From assembly GCF_013812825.1 (NCBI RefSeq), contig NZ_JACCSU010000093.1:1-48061 (forward strand): DNA of 48,061 nt, written 5' to 3'. This stretch comes from Sphingomonas sp. Its GTDB lineage: Bacteria; Pseudomonadota; Alphaproteobacteria; Sphingomonadales; Sphingomonadaceae. Positions 24,035-32,916 of the stretch are shown here, piece by piece (position 1 is the first letter of the stretch; each line of letters starts with the position of its first letter). The notes beneath the pieces were generated by a model, which ran no database searches, had not been told where the DNA came from, and saw only the letters and a program-made list of their open reading frames with translations. The translations under genes and the position numbers were made by a program.

Positions 24035-24652
24035 CTAGCGGCGGGCGAGCTTGAGGCTCAGCTGGCGCGCCTCGCTTTCGCGCAGCCGCTCGAAGAAATG
24101 GCGGCGGCACAAGGCGACGTAGCGGTCGTTGCCGCCGATCTCGGTCTGCTCGCCCGACGCGACCGCGTGGCCTTCCGCATCGACCCGCAGGTTCATCGTC
24201 GCCTTGCGGCCGCATTCGCAGACCGCTTTCAGCTCGACGAGCGCATCGGCGATCGCCAGCAGGGCCGCGCTGCCTTCGAACAATTGACCGAGGAAATCGG
24301 TGCGCAGGCCGTAGCATAGCACCGGCAGATTGACCTCGTCGCATAGCCGGCACAGCTGCAGCACCTGGTCGCGGGTCAGGAACTGCGCCTCGTCGACCAG
24401 CACGCAATGAATTTCGCGCCGCTTCAATTCCTCGCCGACCCTGCCGAACAGGTCGACTTCGGGCGAATAGGCATGCGCTTCGATCGTCAGTCCCAGCCGA
24501 GAGCCGATCTGGCCCGAGCCGGAGCGGTCGTCGTGCGCCGCGGTCCACAGCATGGTGGCCATGCCGCGCTCGCGATAATTGAAGTCCGCCTGCAGCAGGG
24601 TCGTCGATTTGCCGGCGTTCATCGCTGCGTAGTAGAAATAGAGCTTGGCCAT
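24035..24652 (-). CDS. tdk: Thymidine kinase (type II)
   Basis: A 205-residue thymidine kinase for the salvage of thymidine to dTMP. P-loop MNAGKST at 11-17, catalytic Glu in LVDEAQF (DEAQ at 87-90), lasso region with CECGRKATM, and zinc ligands completed by the later CRRHF. I start at the ATG at 24652; the open frame reaches to 24766 with non-conserved sequence, and no clear ribosome binding site is seen. It is the first gene of a likely tdk-truB-rpsO-pnp transcript. Confidence 0.96.
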   Translation of the reverse strand: MAKLYFYYAAMNAGKSTTLLQADFNYRERGMATMLWTAAHDDRSGSGQIGSRLGLTIEAHAYSPEVDLFGRVGEELKRREIHCVLVDEAQFLTRDQVLQLCRLCDEVNLPVLCYGLRTDFLGQLFEGSAALLAIADALVELKAVCECGRKATMNLRVDAEGHAVASGEQTEIGGNDRYVALCRRHFFERLRESEARQLSLKLARR

Positions 24653-24718
24653 CGGGTGCCTGTTAGCGCGGCCGCATCCGACCGGCCATCGCGTGATTGC
24701 TCGGGCGCGCGGGGGCAA

Positions 24719-24745
24719 CGGCCGTTTCGACCCATTGAGGCACAT
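24719..24745. repeat. Degenerate TGTCCGC palindrome
   Basis: CCGTTTCGACCCATTGAGGCACAT keeps the CGACCCATTG centre, with both arms decayed. It is the only trace of the family within the core block, in the 340-base gap between tdk and the TonB gene, which holds no other feature I can support. Confidence 0.35.
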
Positions 24746-24993
24746 AGCCAAAGGCCTGATGGCCAAACTTGGCCACCGTCGGCCGACTCAGGTGGGAAAT
24801 TTCGCCACGCCGCGGCGGTTCAGCCCACCATTGCCTGCCCAGCCGGGTATCCGCTCATTGAAAACAAAGCATTTTTTCTGTTCGGCATGGGAACATACGA
24901 TGTTCGTGACCAGTTAAAGTAATACAAGCAGCCGAAGTCAATCACGCATCGGGCTTTCAGCGGAGGGGCTGGAGAGCATCTAGAAAACGAAAA

Positions 24994-25689
24994 GTGTCCT
25001 ACGCCCAGCATAGACAGATAGGAACCAACCGGACGGTTGCGATCATTGTCGTTGCGATCGTCCACGTGATGCTTGCTTACGTCATCATCAACGGTCTGGC
25101 CTACAACGTCATCAAGCAAGCGACCGAGGAGCTCAAGGCCTTCAACGTCGAGCAAACACCGCCGCCCCCGCCCGAGGAGCCGCCGCCCCCTCCGCCCGAG
25201 CAGGTTCCGGAAACTCCGCCGCCGGTTGTTTCGCCGCCGCCGATTGTTCAAACCAAGGTCGCTCCGCCCGTCGTCCAGACGGTGAAAAAGGCTCCGCCAC
25301 CGGTGATCACTCCGCGCGCCGCGCCCGCTCCACCCGCTCGGCCCGCTCCACCGCCACCGCCTCCGCCGCCGCCGCCGCCTCCGCCAGTGAAGACGGTTCC
25401 GCCGCGCAGTGCCACTGGCGACCTGCAGGGCCTGTTCCGCGGAGACGACTATCCCGAGAGCGCAATACTGGCTGATGAGCAGGGTTCCGTCACCGTACGT
25501 CTGACCGTGGGAACCAACGGCCGGGTGTCAGATTGCACGGTTAGGTCCTCGAGCGGCTCGCGAGCATTGGACCGTGCGACCTGCCAAGTCCTGCAGCGAC
25601 GCGCCAGGTTCACACCGGCTCGCGATAATCGCGGCAACCCGACGACCGACACGGTGGTCCAGCGTATCCGCTGGGTTCTTCAGGGCTAG
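24994..25689 (+). CDS. TonB family protein with poly-Pro region
   Basis: A 231-residue energy transducer for outer-membrane receptors, coupling to ExbB/ExbD. Residues about 14-35 are the inner-membrane helix (TVAIIVVAIVHVMLAYVIIN, including the conserved His). Residues about 50-135 are a periplasmic Pro-rich spacer with Glu and then Lys/Arg patches, including 13 consecutive prolines. The TonB C-terminal domain follows (SVTVRLTVGTNGRVSDC, ATCQVLQRRARFTPA), with two Cys. The start is GTG at 24994, with no strong ribosome binding site. ExbB/ExbD genes are not nearby. It is divergent from tdk and convergent with the GNAT gene. Confidence 0.88.
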   Translation: MSYAQHRQIGTNRTVAIIVVAIVHVMLAYVIINGLAYNVIKQATEELKAFNVEQTPPPPPEEPPPPPPEQVPETPPPVVSPPPIVQTKVAPPVVQTVKKAPPPVITPRAAPAPPARPAPPPPPPPPPPPPPVKTVPPRSATGDLQGLFRGDDYPESAILADEQGSVTVRLTVGTNGRVSDCTVRSSSGSRALDRATCQVLQRRARFTPARDNRGNPTTDTVVQRIRWVLQG

Positions 25690-25727
25690 GCTCCGCCCTT
25701 GGCAAAGAGACGCGGCCAAAGCCGACA

Positions 25728-26258
25728 TCAGGGTTCGTATTCGTCCATGAGGATCGCGAACAGCACGGTGTCGCGCACGTGGCCGTTCCAGGTGACTCGG
25801 TCGCCACGCATCACGCCCTCGCGGACGGCGCCGAGCTTTTTCATCGCGGCCTGGCTGCGCGCGTTGCGCGAATCGATCCGGAACTCGATGCGGCGGTAGC
25901 CGCGGTCGAACGCGTGGCGCATCATCATATCCTTGCATCGCCGGTTGAAACCGGTGCCGCGGTGGGATGGCCGGTAGTACGTGCTGCCGATCTCGAGCGT
26001 CTGGCGGCTGTCGTCGAGATTGAGGTAGCAGCTCATTCCGGCGAACGCCTCGCGGTCGTAGAGAGCGAACGGCAGCCACGACCGCTGCAGCAATTCCTCG
26101 AAGCTTTGGTCGAACTGATCAGGAGCGTAGCTGACATAATAGATCTGCCAGATGTCCGGGTCTTCGGCGCAAGCCTCGCGCAACAGGTCGCGGTGCGCTT
26201 GGGTCAGCGGCTCCGCCCGGCAATCCTCGCCCGACATGGGCTCGGCCAGCGGCTTCAT
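25728..26258 (-). CDS. GNAT N-acetyltransferase, RimJ/RimL-like
   Basis: A 176-residue acetyltransferase. Conserved elements are [18 protein letters not shown] (strand before the acetyl-CoA site), [18 protein letters not shown] (pyrophosphate-binding loop and helix), [20 protein letters not shown] and the end [12 protein letters not shown], as in the RimJ/RimL group that acetylates protein N-termini or small amines. The substrate cannot be told from sequence. Its ATG overlaps the rbfA stop (ATGA), so it is probably the last gene of the nusA-infB transcript. Confidence 0.85.
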   Translation of the reverse strand: MKPLAEPMSGEDCRAEPLTQAHRDLLREACAEDPDIWQIYYVSYAPDQFDQSFEELLQRSWLPFALYDREAFAGMSCYLNLDDSRQTLEIGSTYYRPSHRGTGFNRRCKDMMMRHAFDRGYRRIEFRIDSRNARSQAAMKKLGAVREGVMRGDRVTWNGHVRDTVLFAILMDEYEP

Positions 26259-26647
26259 TCGCGCTCGAGATCCTGCGCCACCTTGGGATCGCGAAGCAGC
26301 CGGTCGACCCGGCTGCCCTCGTCGAAGCTTTCATCGGCGATGAACTTGAGGTCGGCGGCATATTTGGTGTTCACCCGCCGAGCGACCTCGCCCTTCAGAT
26401 AGCGGACGTGCTTCTTCAGCGCGGCTAGCACCTCGGCCTCGTCGGAACCCAGCAACGGCTTCACGAACACGGTCGCGTGCCGAAGGTCGGGCGACATGCG
26501 CACCTCGGTGACGCTGACCAGGTGCGATGCCAGCGTCTCGTCGTGGACGTCGCCGCGCATCAGGATCCCGGACAGCGCGTGGCGCACCTGCTCGCCGACT
26601 CGAAGCAGCCGGACCGAGCGGCCTTCGAGGGTTTCGACCTTGCGCAT
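26255..26647 (-). CDS. rbfA: Ribosome-binding factor A
   Basis: A 130-residue protein needed for late maturation of the 30S subunit and cold adaptation. It has the KH-like fold with conserved [39 protein letters not shown] and the end [20 protein letters not shown]. It directly follows a small membrane-protein gene after infB and overlaps the GNAT gene. Confidence 0.96.
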   Translation of the reverse strand: MRKVETLEGRSVRLLRVGEQVRHALSGILMRGDVHDETLASHLVSVTEVRMSPDLRHATVFVKPLLGSDEAEVLAALKKHVRYLKGEVARRVNTKYAADLKFIADESFDEGSRVDRLLRDPKVAQDLERE

Positions 26648-26911
26648 TTACTCGCCAGCTTTCGATTGCCGGTGCTTGAAGAACATCGCGGCGCCAAAAG
26701 GGAGAGCGATGCACAGGTAGGACATCGTCAACACCAGACCAAACGCCTGCAGGCTGGGATATGGAAATCCCATCACTGCTGATCGAAGAATGAAGTTCAG
26801 CGTGGTGACGCTGATCGCCGCCAACGCGATTTTGAGAACCGCCGGCCACCCCGCGTCGGTTGAGCGCCAGCCCCAAACCGCTCCGGCGACTGCAAGGAAC
26901 AACAATCCCAT
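26648..26911 (-). CDS. Small membrane protein between infB and rbfA
   Basis: An 87-residue protein starting at the ATG that overlaps the infB stop (TAATG), so it is translationally coupled. Three hydrophobic stretches are visible: LLFLAVAGAVWGW, VLKIALAAISVTTLNFILR and FGLVLTMSYLCIALPFGAAMF, ending in a basic tail. No family is recognised. Its stop touches the rbfA start region without a gap. Confidence 0.7.
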   Translation of the reverse strand: MGLLFLAVAGAVWGWRSTDAGWPAVLKIALAAISVTTLNFILRSAVMGFPYPSLQAFGLVLTMSYLCIALPFGAAMFFKHRQSKAGE

Positions 26912-29418
26912 TACAGCGTCCGGGCGCGCTCCTCGGTCTCGAACACTTCGAGATGATCGCCCGGCTTGATGTCGTTGGTGTCGGCGAGGAGGACGCCGCA
27001 TTCCATGCCCGCCCGAACCTCGGCCGCGTCGTCCTTGAAGCGGCGCAGCGACGAGATCGTCGTCTTGCTGACGATGACGTCTTCGCGCGTCAGCCGCGCG
27101 TGGAGTCCCTTGCGGATGACCCCTTCCAGGACCAGCAGGCCGGCGGCCTTGTCCTTCTTTCCGGCCGGGAAGACTTCCTTGACCTCGGCTCGGCCGAGCA
27201 CCGTCTCGATGATCTCAGGCCCCAGCTCGCCGGCCATCGCGCCCTTGGCCCAGTCGGTCAGTTGATAGATGACGTCGTAATAGCGAAGCTCGACCTTGGT
27301 CCGCTCGGCGATCTCCCGGGCCTTGGCGTTCGGACGGACGTTGAAGCCGATGATCGGTGCGCCGCTCGCGTTGGCCAGAGTGACGTCGCTTTCGGTGATC
27401 GCGCCGACTCCCGAATGCAGGATTCGCACCCGGATTTCGTCGGTCGACAAGCGGTTGAGCGCGTGGACGATCGCCTCCACCGAGCCGTGGACGTCGGCCT
27501 TGACGACCAGCGGGAATTCCATGGTCGTCGACGCTCGGCTGGCGAACATGTTCTCGAGAGTGACCGGCGCGCTGGTCGTGCGCTTGCGGTCGAGCAGGCC
27601 CTGCCGGTAGGCGGCCACTTCGCGCGCGCGAGCCTCGTTCTCGACCACCGTGAACGGCTCACCGGCGGCCGGAACCGCGGACAGCCCGAGCACCTCGACC
27701 GGGACCGATGGGCCGGCTTCCTTCACCTGGCGCCCCTTGTCGTCGATCATCGCCCGCACCTTGCCGCTCGACGCTCCGGCGACGAACACGTCGCCAACCC
27801 TCAGCGTGCCGCGCTGGATCAGCACCGTCGCCAAGGGCCCGCGGCCCTTGTCGAGCTTGGCCTCGACCACCGTTCCTTCGGCGGCGCGCTCGGGATTCGC
27901 CTTCAGCTCGAGGATCTCGGCCTGCAGCTGGATCGCCTCGAGCAACTTGTCGAGGTTGGTCTTCTTGGTCGCCGACACTTCGACGTTCTGGACGTCGCCG
28001 CCCATCTCTTCGACCATCACTTCGTGCTGCAGCAGCTCCTCGCGGACGCGCTGGGCCTTGGCATCGGGCTTGTCGATCTTGTTGATTGCGACGATCATCG
28101 GCACCCCGGCGGCGCGGGTGTGATTGATCGCCTCGACGCTCTGGGGCTTGAGGCCGTCGTCGGCGGCGACCACCAGCACGACGATGTCGGTGACGTTGGC
28201 GCCGCGCGCGCGCATCTCGGTGAACGCCTCGTGGCCGGGCGTGTCGAGGAAGGTGACCTTCGACTTGTCGGGCACGGTCACCTGGTAGGCGCCGATGTGC
28301 TGGGTGATCCCGCCGGCCTCGCCGGAGACGACGTCGGCGCCGCGGATCGCGTCAAGCAGCGACGTCTTGCCATGGTCGACATGGCCCATGATGGTCACCA
28401 CCGGCGGGCGCGGCTGGAGGCTCTCGGGCGCATCCTCTACATCGCCGATGCCGATCTCGACGTCGCCTTCGCTGACGCGCTTGATGGTGTGGCCGAACTC
28501 GGTGACCAGCAGCTCGGCGGTGTCCTGGTCGATGGTCTGGGTGACCGTCACCGGCATGCCCATCTTGAACAGCGCCTTGACTAGGTCGGCGGCGCGCTCG
28601 GCCATCCGGTTGGCGAGCTCCTGGACGGTGATCGCTTCGGGAACGACGACGTCGCGCACCTGCTTGGCGGCAGGCCCCGCCTGCTGGTGGTGGCGCTTTT
28701 CCTTTTCGCGCGCACGCCGGAGGGCGGCCAGCGAACGCGCTCGGCTGTCGTCCTCGCCGGACAAGGCGCGGGTGACGGTCAGCTTGCCCGAATGGCGGCG
28801 GTCATCGCGGCTGCGTGGCGGCCGGGCGGCCTCGGTGCGCTTGGGCGCGGGCGCCCCGGGCCGGCGGAATCCGCGCTCCTCCTCGTCCTCGATGACGGGA
28901 GTACGCTCTTCGGCGACCGGAGCCGGCTCGGGAGCCGCCTCGACTTGCGGCTCGGCCTCCTGCAGCCGCGCAGCTTCGGCGGCGTCTCCCTCGGAGCGGC
29001 GGTTATCCTCGGCGCGGCGCTTCTCGTCCTCGGTCTGCTCGACCTTGACCCGGTCGTCGCGGCGGCGGGCTTCCTCGAGCGCCGCCATGCGCGCCTCGTC
29101 GGCCTCGCGAAGCAGTCGTTCCTGGAGCTCGCGCCGGGTGGAAATGTCGTCGACCGGAGCGCGCTTTGGGGCGGGAGCCGGGGCGGGACGAGCGGGAGCG
29201 GCGGGCTTCGGAGCTTCCGCGGCGGGCGCCGGCTTGGGCGCCTCGGCCGGCGGGGCTTCGCCGGGCTTGCCGAGGATTCGGCGTTTCTTGACCTCGACCA
29301 CCACCGTGTTCGAGCGGCCGTGGCTGAAGCTCTGCTTGACCTTTCCGGTCTCGACCGTGCGCTTGATGCCCAGCGGCGGCCGGGTGCCAAGCTTCGGCTT
29401 TTCGGTCTGGTCGGTCAT
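26911..29418 (-). CDS. infB: Translation initiation factor IF-2
   Basis: An 835-residue GTPase that delivers initiator tRNA to the 30S subunit. An IF2-associated N-terminal segment ([17 protein letters not shown]) is followed by a long Ala/Pro/Glu/Arg linker (about 55-240), the IF2_N domain ([19 protein letters not shown]), and the G domain with G1 [10 protein letters not shown]3 DTPGH and G4 NKID. Domains II to IV end in [16 protein letters not shown] and [15 protein letters not shown]. Its start overlaps the ylxR stop (ATGA). Order rimP-nusA-ylxR-infB-rbfA is the standard operon. Confidence 0.98.
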   Translation of the reverse strand: MTDQTEKPKLGTRPPLGIKRTVETGKVKQSFSHGRSNTVVVEVKKRRILGKPGEAPPAEAPKPAPAAEAPKPAAPARPAPAPAPKRAPVDDISTRRELQERLLREADEARMAALEEARRRDDRVKVEQTEDEKRRAEDNRRSEGDAAEAARLQEAEPQVEAAPEPAPVAEERTPVIEDEEERGFRRPGAPAPKRTEAARPPRSRDDRRHSGKLTVTRALSGEDDSRARSLAALRRAREKEKRHHQQAGPAAKQVRDVVVPEAITVQELANRMAERAADLVKALFKMGMPVTVTQTIDQDTAELLVTEFGHTIKRVSEGDVEIGIGDVEDAPESLQPRPPVVTIMGHVDHGKTSLLDAIRGADVVSGEAGGITQHIGAYQVTVPDKSKVTFLDTPGHEAFTEMRARGANVTDIVVLVVAADDGLKPQSVEAINHTRAAGVPMIVAINKIDKPDAKAQRVREELLQHEVMVEEMGGDVQNVEVSATKKTNLDKLLEAIQLQAEILELKANPERAAEGTVVEAKLDKGRGPLATVLIQRGTLRVGDVFVAGASSGKVRAMIDDKGRQVKEAGPSVPVEVLGLSAVPAAGEPFTVVENEARAREVAAYRQGLLDRKRTTSAPVTLENMFASRASTTMEFPLVVKADVHGSVEAIVHALNRLSTDEIRVRILHSGVGAITESDVTLANASGAPIIGFNVRPNAKAREIAERTKVELRYYDVIYQLTDWAKGAMAGELGPEIIETVLGRAEVKEVFPAGKKDKAAGLLVLEGVIRKGLHARLTREDVIVSKTTISSLRRFKDDAAEVRAGMECGVLLADTNDIKPGDHLEVFETEERARTL

Positions 29419-30134
29419 TCTATTCCTTCGTCAATTTCTTCAGCCGAGCCGGGGGCCGGGGCGGGTGCGCCGCCGTCTAGCCCGGTACGGGGGTCAGTGA
29501 AAGCGCGCCACCGGGCAAGCGCATGGGACACACGCGACGCGGCGGCGGGATCGGTCAGCGCAACATGTACCACATTTTCGCGCCCCAAGGCCATCGACAA
29601 GATAGAGCGCTCCTCGGGAAATATAAGACCGCGCGGCTGGCCGCCCCCAGTTCGCCAGGCCTGGTCGAGCCGTCTGCTGCCATCCTCGCTGGCATCGGCG
29701 GCGTGGATCAGCAGATGCACCTTGCCGGCCCGCGCCGCCGCTTCGATTCGGTCGGCGCCGTTGATCAGCGTTCCGCCGCGCGCCTCGAGACCGAGGCGGT
29801 CGAGCGCCGACTGGCGCAGCGCGCGCTCGACTTGCTCGCCGAGATCGGCCGGAATCTGGAGATCGCCGACCTTGAACGCCCGCGCCAGCGCGCTCTTGAG
29901 CTGGCCTTTGGCATTGGCCGCGTCGAGCTCGGCTCGACCAACCGAGATCCACGCGCCGCGGCCCGGCGCCCGAGCGCGAACATCCGCGCCGACCTGGCCA
30001 TCCGGGCCGAGCGCCAGCCGGATCAGGCTGTCGCGCGTGCCCTTGCGGCGGGTCAGCACGCACGTCCGCTCGGGAACGTGCGCGCCTGGCTTCTCATTCA
30101 GGCGTTGGCCGGACTCATTGGGGGGATTCCGCAA
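29415..30134 (-). CDS. ylxR: YlxR-L7Ae fusion RNA-binding protein
   Basis: A 239-residue protein. The N-terminal 25-105 is a YlxR/DUF448 domain ([29 protein letters not shown]), and about 115-205 is an L7Ae-like domain ([35 protein letters not shown]). This fusion is usual in alphaproteobacteria; it may act on RNA or RNase P, but its role is not settled. The start is TTG at 30134, overlapping the nusA end by 20 bases, with a strong AAGGAGG 6 bases upstream. This choice is safe because no in-frame ATG precedes the domain. Confidence 0.9.
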   Translation of the reverse strand: MRNPPNESGQRLNEKPGAHVPERTCVLTRRKGTRDSLIRLALGPDGQVGADVRARAPGRGAWISVGRAELDAANAKGQLKSALARAFKVGDLQIPADLGEQVERALRQSALDRLGLEARGGTLINGADRIEAAARAGKVHLLIHAADASEDGSRRLDQAWRTGGGQPRGLIFPEERSILSMALGRENVVHVALTDPAAASRVSHALARWRAFTDPRTGLDGGAPAPAPGSAEEIDEGIE

Positions 30135-31761
30135 CCGCGTCCTCCTCCTTGGCGTCCGGCGCGGCGGCTTCGTTCTCGTCCTCGAACCAGTGGGCGCGGG
30201 CAGCCATGATGATCTCGTTGCCCTGCTCTTCGGTCAGGCCATACTCGTGCAGGATGCCGCCCTTGTCCTCGGGCCGATTGCTCGGCTCGCGCTGGCGGCG
30301 CTGCTCGGGCCGCTTTTTCTGGATCAGCTCGTCGGTCGCGAGGTCGGCGAGGTCGTCGAGCGTCCGGATGTTCGCTTTGCCGAGGGTCACCAGCATCGCC
30401 TCGGACAAATGCGGCAGCTCGGCGAGCGCGTCCTCGACTCCCAGCTTGCGGCGTTCCTCGCGCGCCGCAGCCTCGCGCCGCTCCAGCGCCTCGCCGGCGC
30501 GGCTCTGCAGCTCGGCCGCAAGATCCTCGTCGAAGCCGTCGATCGCGCTGATCTCCTCGGCGTTGACGTAGGCGACCTCTTCCAGGGTGGTGAAGCCCTC
30601 GGCGACCAGCAGCTGGGCGAGCGTCTCGTCGACGTCGAGCTCGTTCTGGAACATCTCCGAGCGCTCGACGAACTCGCGCTGGCGCTTCTCGCTCGCGTCG
30701 GCCTCGGTCAGGATGTCGATCTGCGAATTGGTCAGCTGGCTCGCCAGCCGGACGTTCTGGCCTCGCCGGCCGATCGCCAAGCTCAGCTGGTCGTCGGGGA
30801 CGACCACCTCGATGCGGGCTTCCTCCTCGTCGATGACGACCCGGCTGACCGTCGCCGGCTGGAGCGCGTTGACGACGAAGGTCGCCAGATCCTCGCTCCA
30901 CGGGATGATGTCGATCTTCTCGCCCTGCAGCTCCTGGACCACGGCCTGGACCCGGCTGCCCTTCATCCCGACGCAGGCACCGACCGGGTCGATCGAGCTG
31001 TCGTGGCTGATGACTCCGATCTTGGCGCGGCTTCCCGGGTCGCGGGCGGCCGCCTTGATCTCGATGATTCCGTCGTAGATTTCCGGCACTTCCTGGGCGA
31101 ACAGCTTCTTCATGAAGTCCGGGTGGGCGCGCGACAGGAAGATCTGGGGGCCGCGCGCCTCGCGGCGGACCGACAGGATCAGGCTTCGGATGCGGTCGCC
31201 GACACGGACCATTTCGCGTGGGATCTGCTGGTCGCGGCGGATGACTCCTTCGGCCCGTCCGAGGTCGACGACGACGTGGCCGAACTCGACCCGCTTGACG
31301 ACCCCGGTGATGACTTCGCCGGCGCGGTCCTTGAACTCCTCGTACTGGCGCTCGCGTTCGGCGTCGCGGACCTTCTGGAAAATGACCTGCTTGGCGGCCT
31401 GCGCGGCGATCCGGCCGAACTCGATCGGCGGCAGCGGGTCGACGATGAAGTCGCCGATCTGAGCGTCGGCCTTGAGCTTCTGCGCCCCCTTCAGATCGAC
31501 CTGCTTGAAATGGTCATCGACCTCCTCGACGACTTCGACCACGCGCCACAGGCGAAGGTCGCCGGTCGTCGGGTCGAGCTTGGCGCGGATGTCGTTCTCG
31601 GCGCCGTAGCGGGCGCGGGCGGCGCGCTGGATGGCGTCCTCCATCGCCTCGATGACGATGCCCCGGTCGATCAGTTTTTCGCGCGCGACCGCGTCGGCGA
31701 TGGCGAGCAGTTCGGCCTTGTTGGCGGCGGGACCAGCGGTCGCGGGAGCGGCGGTAGCCAT
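30115..31761 (-). CDS. nusA: Transcription termination/antitermination factor NusA
   Basis: A 548-residue RNA polymerase-binding factor that affects pausing, termination and antitermination. NusA N-terminal domain (about 15-135), S1 domain (about 145-205; EVITGVVKRVEFGHVVVDLG), two KH domains (about 210-350; DPVGACVGMKGSRVQAV, LAIGRRGQNVRLASQL), and two C-terminal helix-hairpin-helix repeats (about 370-520; GFTTLEEVAYVNAEEISAID, LGKANIRTLDDLADL) as found in alpha- and gammaproteobacteria. The ATG at 31761 with AAGG 9 bases upstream is preferred over an upstream TTG. rimP ends 5 bases before it. Confidence 0.97.
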   Translation of the reverse strand: MATAAPATAGPAANKAELLAIADAVAREKLIDRGIVIEAMEDAIQRAARARYGAENDIRAKLDPTTGDLRLWRVVEVVEEVDDHFKQVDLKGAQKLKADAQIGDFIVDPLPPIEFGRIAAQAAKQVIFQKVRDAERERQYEEFKDRAGEVITGVVKRVEFGHVVVDLGRAEGVIRRDQQIPREMVRVGDRIRSLILSVRREARGPQIFLSRAHPDFMKKLFAQEVPEIYDGIIEIKAAARDPGSRAKIGVISHDSSIDPVGACVGMKGSRVQAVVQELQGEKIDIIPWSEDLATFVVNALQPATVSRVVIDEEEARIEVVVPDDQLSLAIGRRGQNVRLASQLTNSQIDILTEADASEKRQREFVERSEMFQNELDVDETLAQLLVAEGFTTLEEVAYVNAEEISAIDGFDEDLAAELQSRAGEALERREAAAREERRKLGVEDALAELPHLSEAMLVTLGKANIRTLDDLADLATDELIQKKRPEQRRQREPSNRPEDKGGILHEYGLTEEQGNEIIMAARAHWFEDENEAAAPDAKEEDAVAESPQ

Positions 31762-31766
31762 TGGAT

Positions 31767-32303
31767 TCAACCTTCCATCTTGATGAGATCGGCCCCCTCG
31801 GCCTCGAGCGGGGCGGTAGCTTTGATCAGCGCGTCGGTCAGCAGCAGCTTGGCCGAAGCGATGGCTTCAAACGGGATTTCGCGGTCGCCCTTGGGGGTCG
31901 CCAGCAGGACGATGTCCTTGTCGATACCCTTGATGGTCCCGGAAAGCTGCCTGGCGCCGTCCACGGCCTCTGCGAGCTTGAGGCGCGCCTCGTGCCCCGC
32001 CCAATCGGCGTAGTCGGAGGGCCTCGTTAGCGGCCTGTCGATCCCGGGCGAGCTCACCTCGAGCCGATACGAGCCGTCGATCGGGTCGTGCCCCTGGCTC
32101 TCCAAGGCATCCAGCACTTCCGACAGGCGGCGCGAAATCCGCTCGCAATCCTCGAGCTTGAGCTGCCGGGTCTCGGGGCTTTCGGCCATCACTTGCAGCG
32201 TCGGGTCCGACGTTCCGCCGATCATCGCGGCGCGCACCAGCCGATAGCCGAGGGCTTCCACCTCCGGTTCGATCAGCTGCGTCAGTTGCGCGGTTTCGGC
32301 CAT
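31767..32303 (-). CDS. rimP: Ribosome maturation factor RimP
   Basis: A 178-residue 30S maturation factor. The RimP N-terminal domain has LIEPEVEALGYRLVR and the conserved CERISRRLSEVLDA followed by YRLEVSSPGIDRPLTRPSDY; a C-terminal SH3-like domain ends in KLLLTDALIK. The ATG at 32303 with AGGG 7 bases upstream is preferred over a start 12 bases earlier. It is the first gene of the nusA operon. Confidence 0.96.
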   Translation of the reverse strand: MAETAQLTQLIEPEVEALGYRLVRAAMIGGTSDPTLQVMAESPETRQLKLEDCERISRRLSEVLDALESQGHDPIDGSYRLEVSSPGIDRPLTRPSDYADWAGHEARLKLAEAVDGARQLSGTIKGIDKDIVLLATPKGDREIPFEAIASAKLLLTDALIKATAPLEAEGADLIKMEG

Positions 32304-32320
32304 TCGACCCTTCAAAACTC

Positions 32321-32350
32321 AAAAAACCTCTCGGACCGGCCTCCGGGGAG
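32321..32350 (-). terminator. Possible terminator after the PKS-methyltransferase pair
   Basis: On the minus strand CCCCGGA, a GGCCGG loop and TCCGAGAGG make an imperfect stem followed by six T. It lies about 80 bases after the methyltransferase stop and just before rimP, so it may separate the two operons. Confidence 0.4.
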
Positions 32351-32427
32351 ACCAGCCTCAGCATCGGCAACGATGTCGAGGAGAGAGGCGCGATATAGGC
32401 CGACGGGCCCGCTCGCGCAAGCAATGC

Positions 32428-32916
32428 TTATCGGCGGAGCGCCGCATTCTCCGCTCCGATGCGAACCCACAGCACCGCGGCGTTGAGCAGGCTGAACAGC
32501 AGCGCGACGTAGATGAGGCCGAACACCAAAGGGAGGACGGCAATCTCGCCGATGACGACCCAATAATTGGGATGGTTGAGAAACCGGTACGGTCCTTTCC
32601 TGACCAGCGGCGCATCGGGATGGACGATGATTCGAGTCGTCCAGCGAGGTCCGAGAGTCGCGATCACCCAGAAGCGGGCGATCAGAAGCATCGCGAACAT
32701 CGCCAGCCAGAAGGGATCGATCGGCCGCCCGGTCGCCAGCAGCCACAGGGTGATCAGCCAAGCCGCGTGAACTGCGACGATCGCCGGATAATGGGATGCG
32801 CCGTGCTCGCGGGCGCCCTTCGCGACCAGCCGGGCGGTATTGGTGCGGGCGATCACCAGCTCGAGAAGGCGCTCGAGCGTGACGAACCCCAGGATCGCGA
32901 CGGCGAGCCAGTTCAT
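32428..32916 (-). CDS. Isoprenylcysteine carboxyl methyltransferase-like protein
   Basis: A 162-residue integral membrane protein with four or five hydrophobic segments (MNWLAVAILGFVTLERLLEL, HAAWLITLWLLA, LAMFAMLLIARFWVIATL, VIGEIAVLPLVFGLIYVALL) and the catalytic signature VRKGPYRFLNHPNYWVV (about 105-121), with the RHPNY-type motif seen here as NHPNY. Proteins of this family next to type III polyketide synthases, such as Bacillus BpsB and the streptomycete SrsB, O-methylate alkylpyrones or alkylresorcinols. Its ATG overlaps the stop of the polyketide synthase, which supports a joint pathway. Confidence 0.85.
   Translation of the reverse strand: MNWLAVAILGFVTLERLLELVIARTNTARLVAKGAREHGASHYPAIVAVHAAWLITLWLLATGRPIDPFWLAMFAMLLIARFWVIATLGPRWTTRIIVHPDAPLVRKGPYRFLNHPNYWVVIGEIAVLPLVFGLIYVALLFSLLNAAVLWVRIGAENAALRR

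Noticed and set aside
28687-32013. 1108-residue open frame antisense to infB, ylxR and nusA
   Set aside because: A shadow of three real genes with perfect family motifs on the other strand; it crosses their borders without regard to them.
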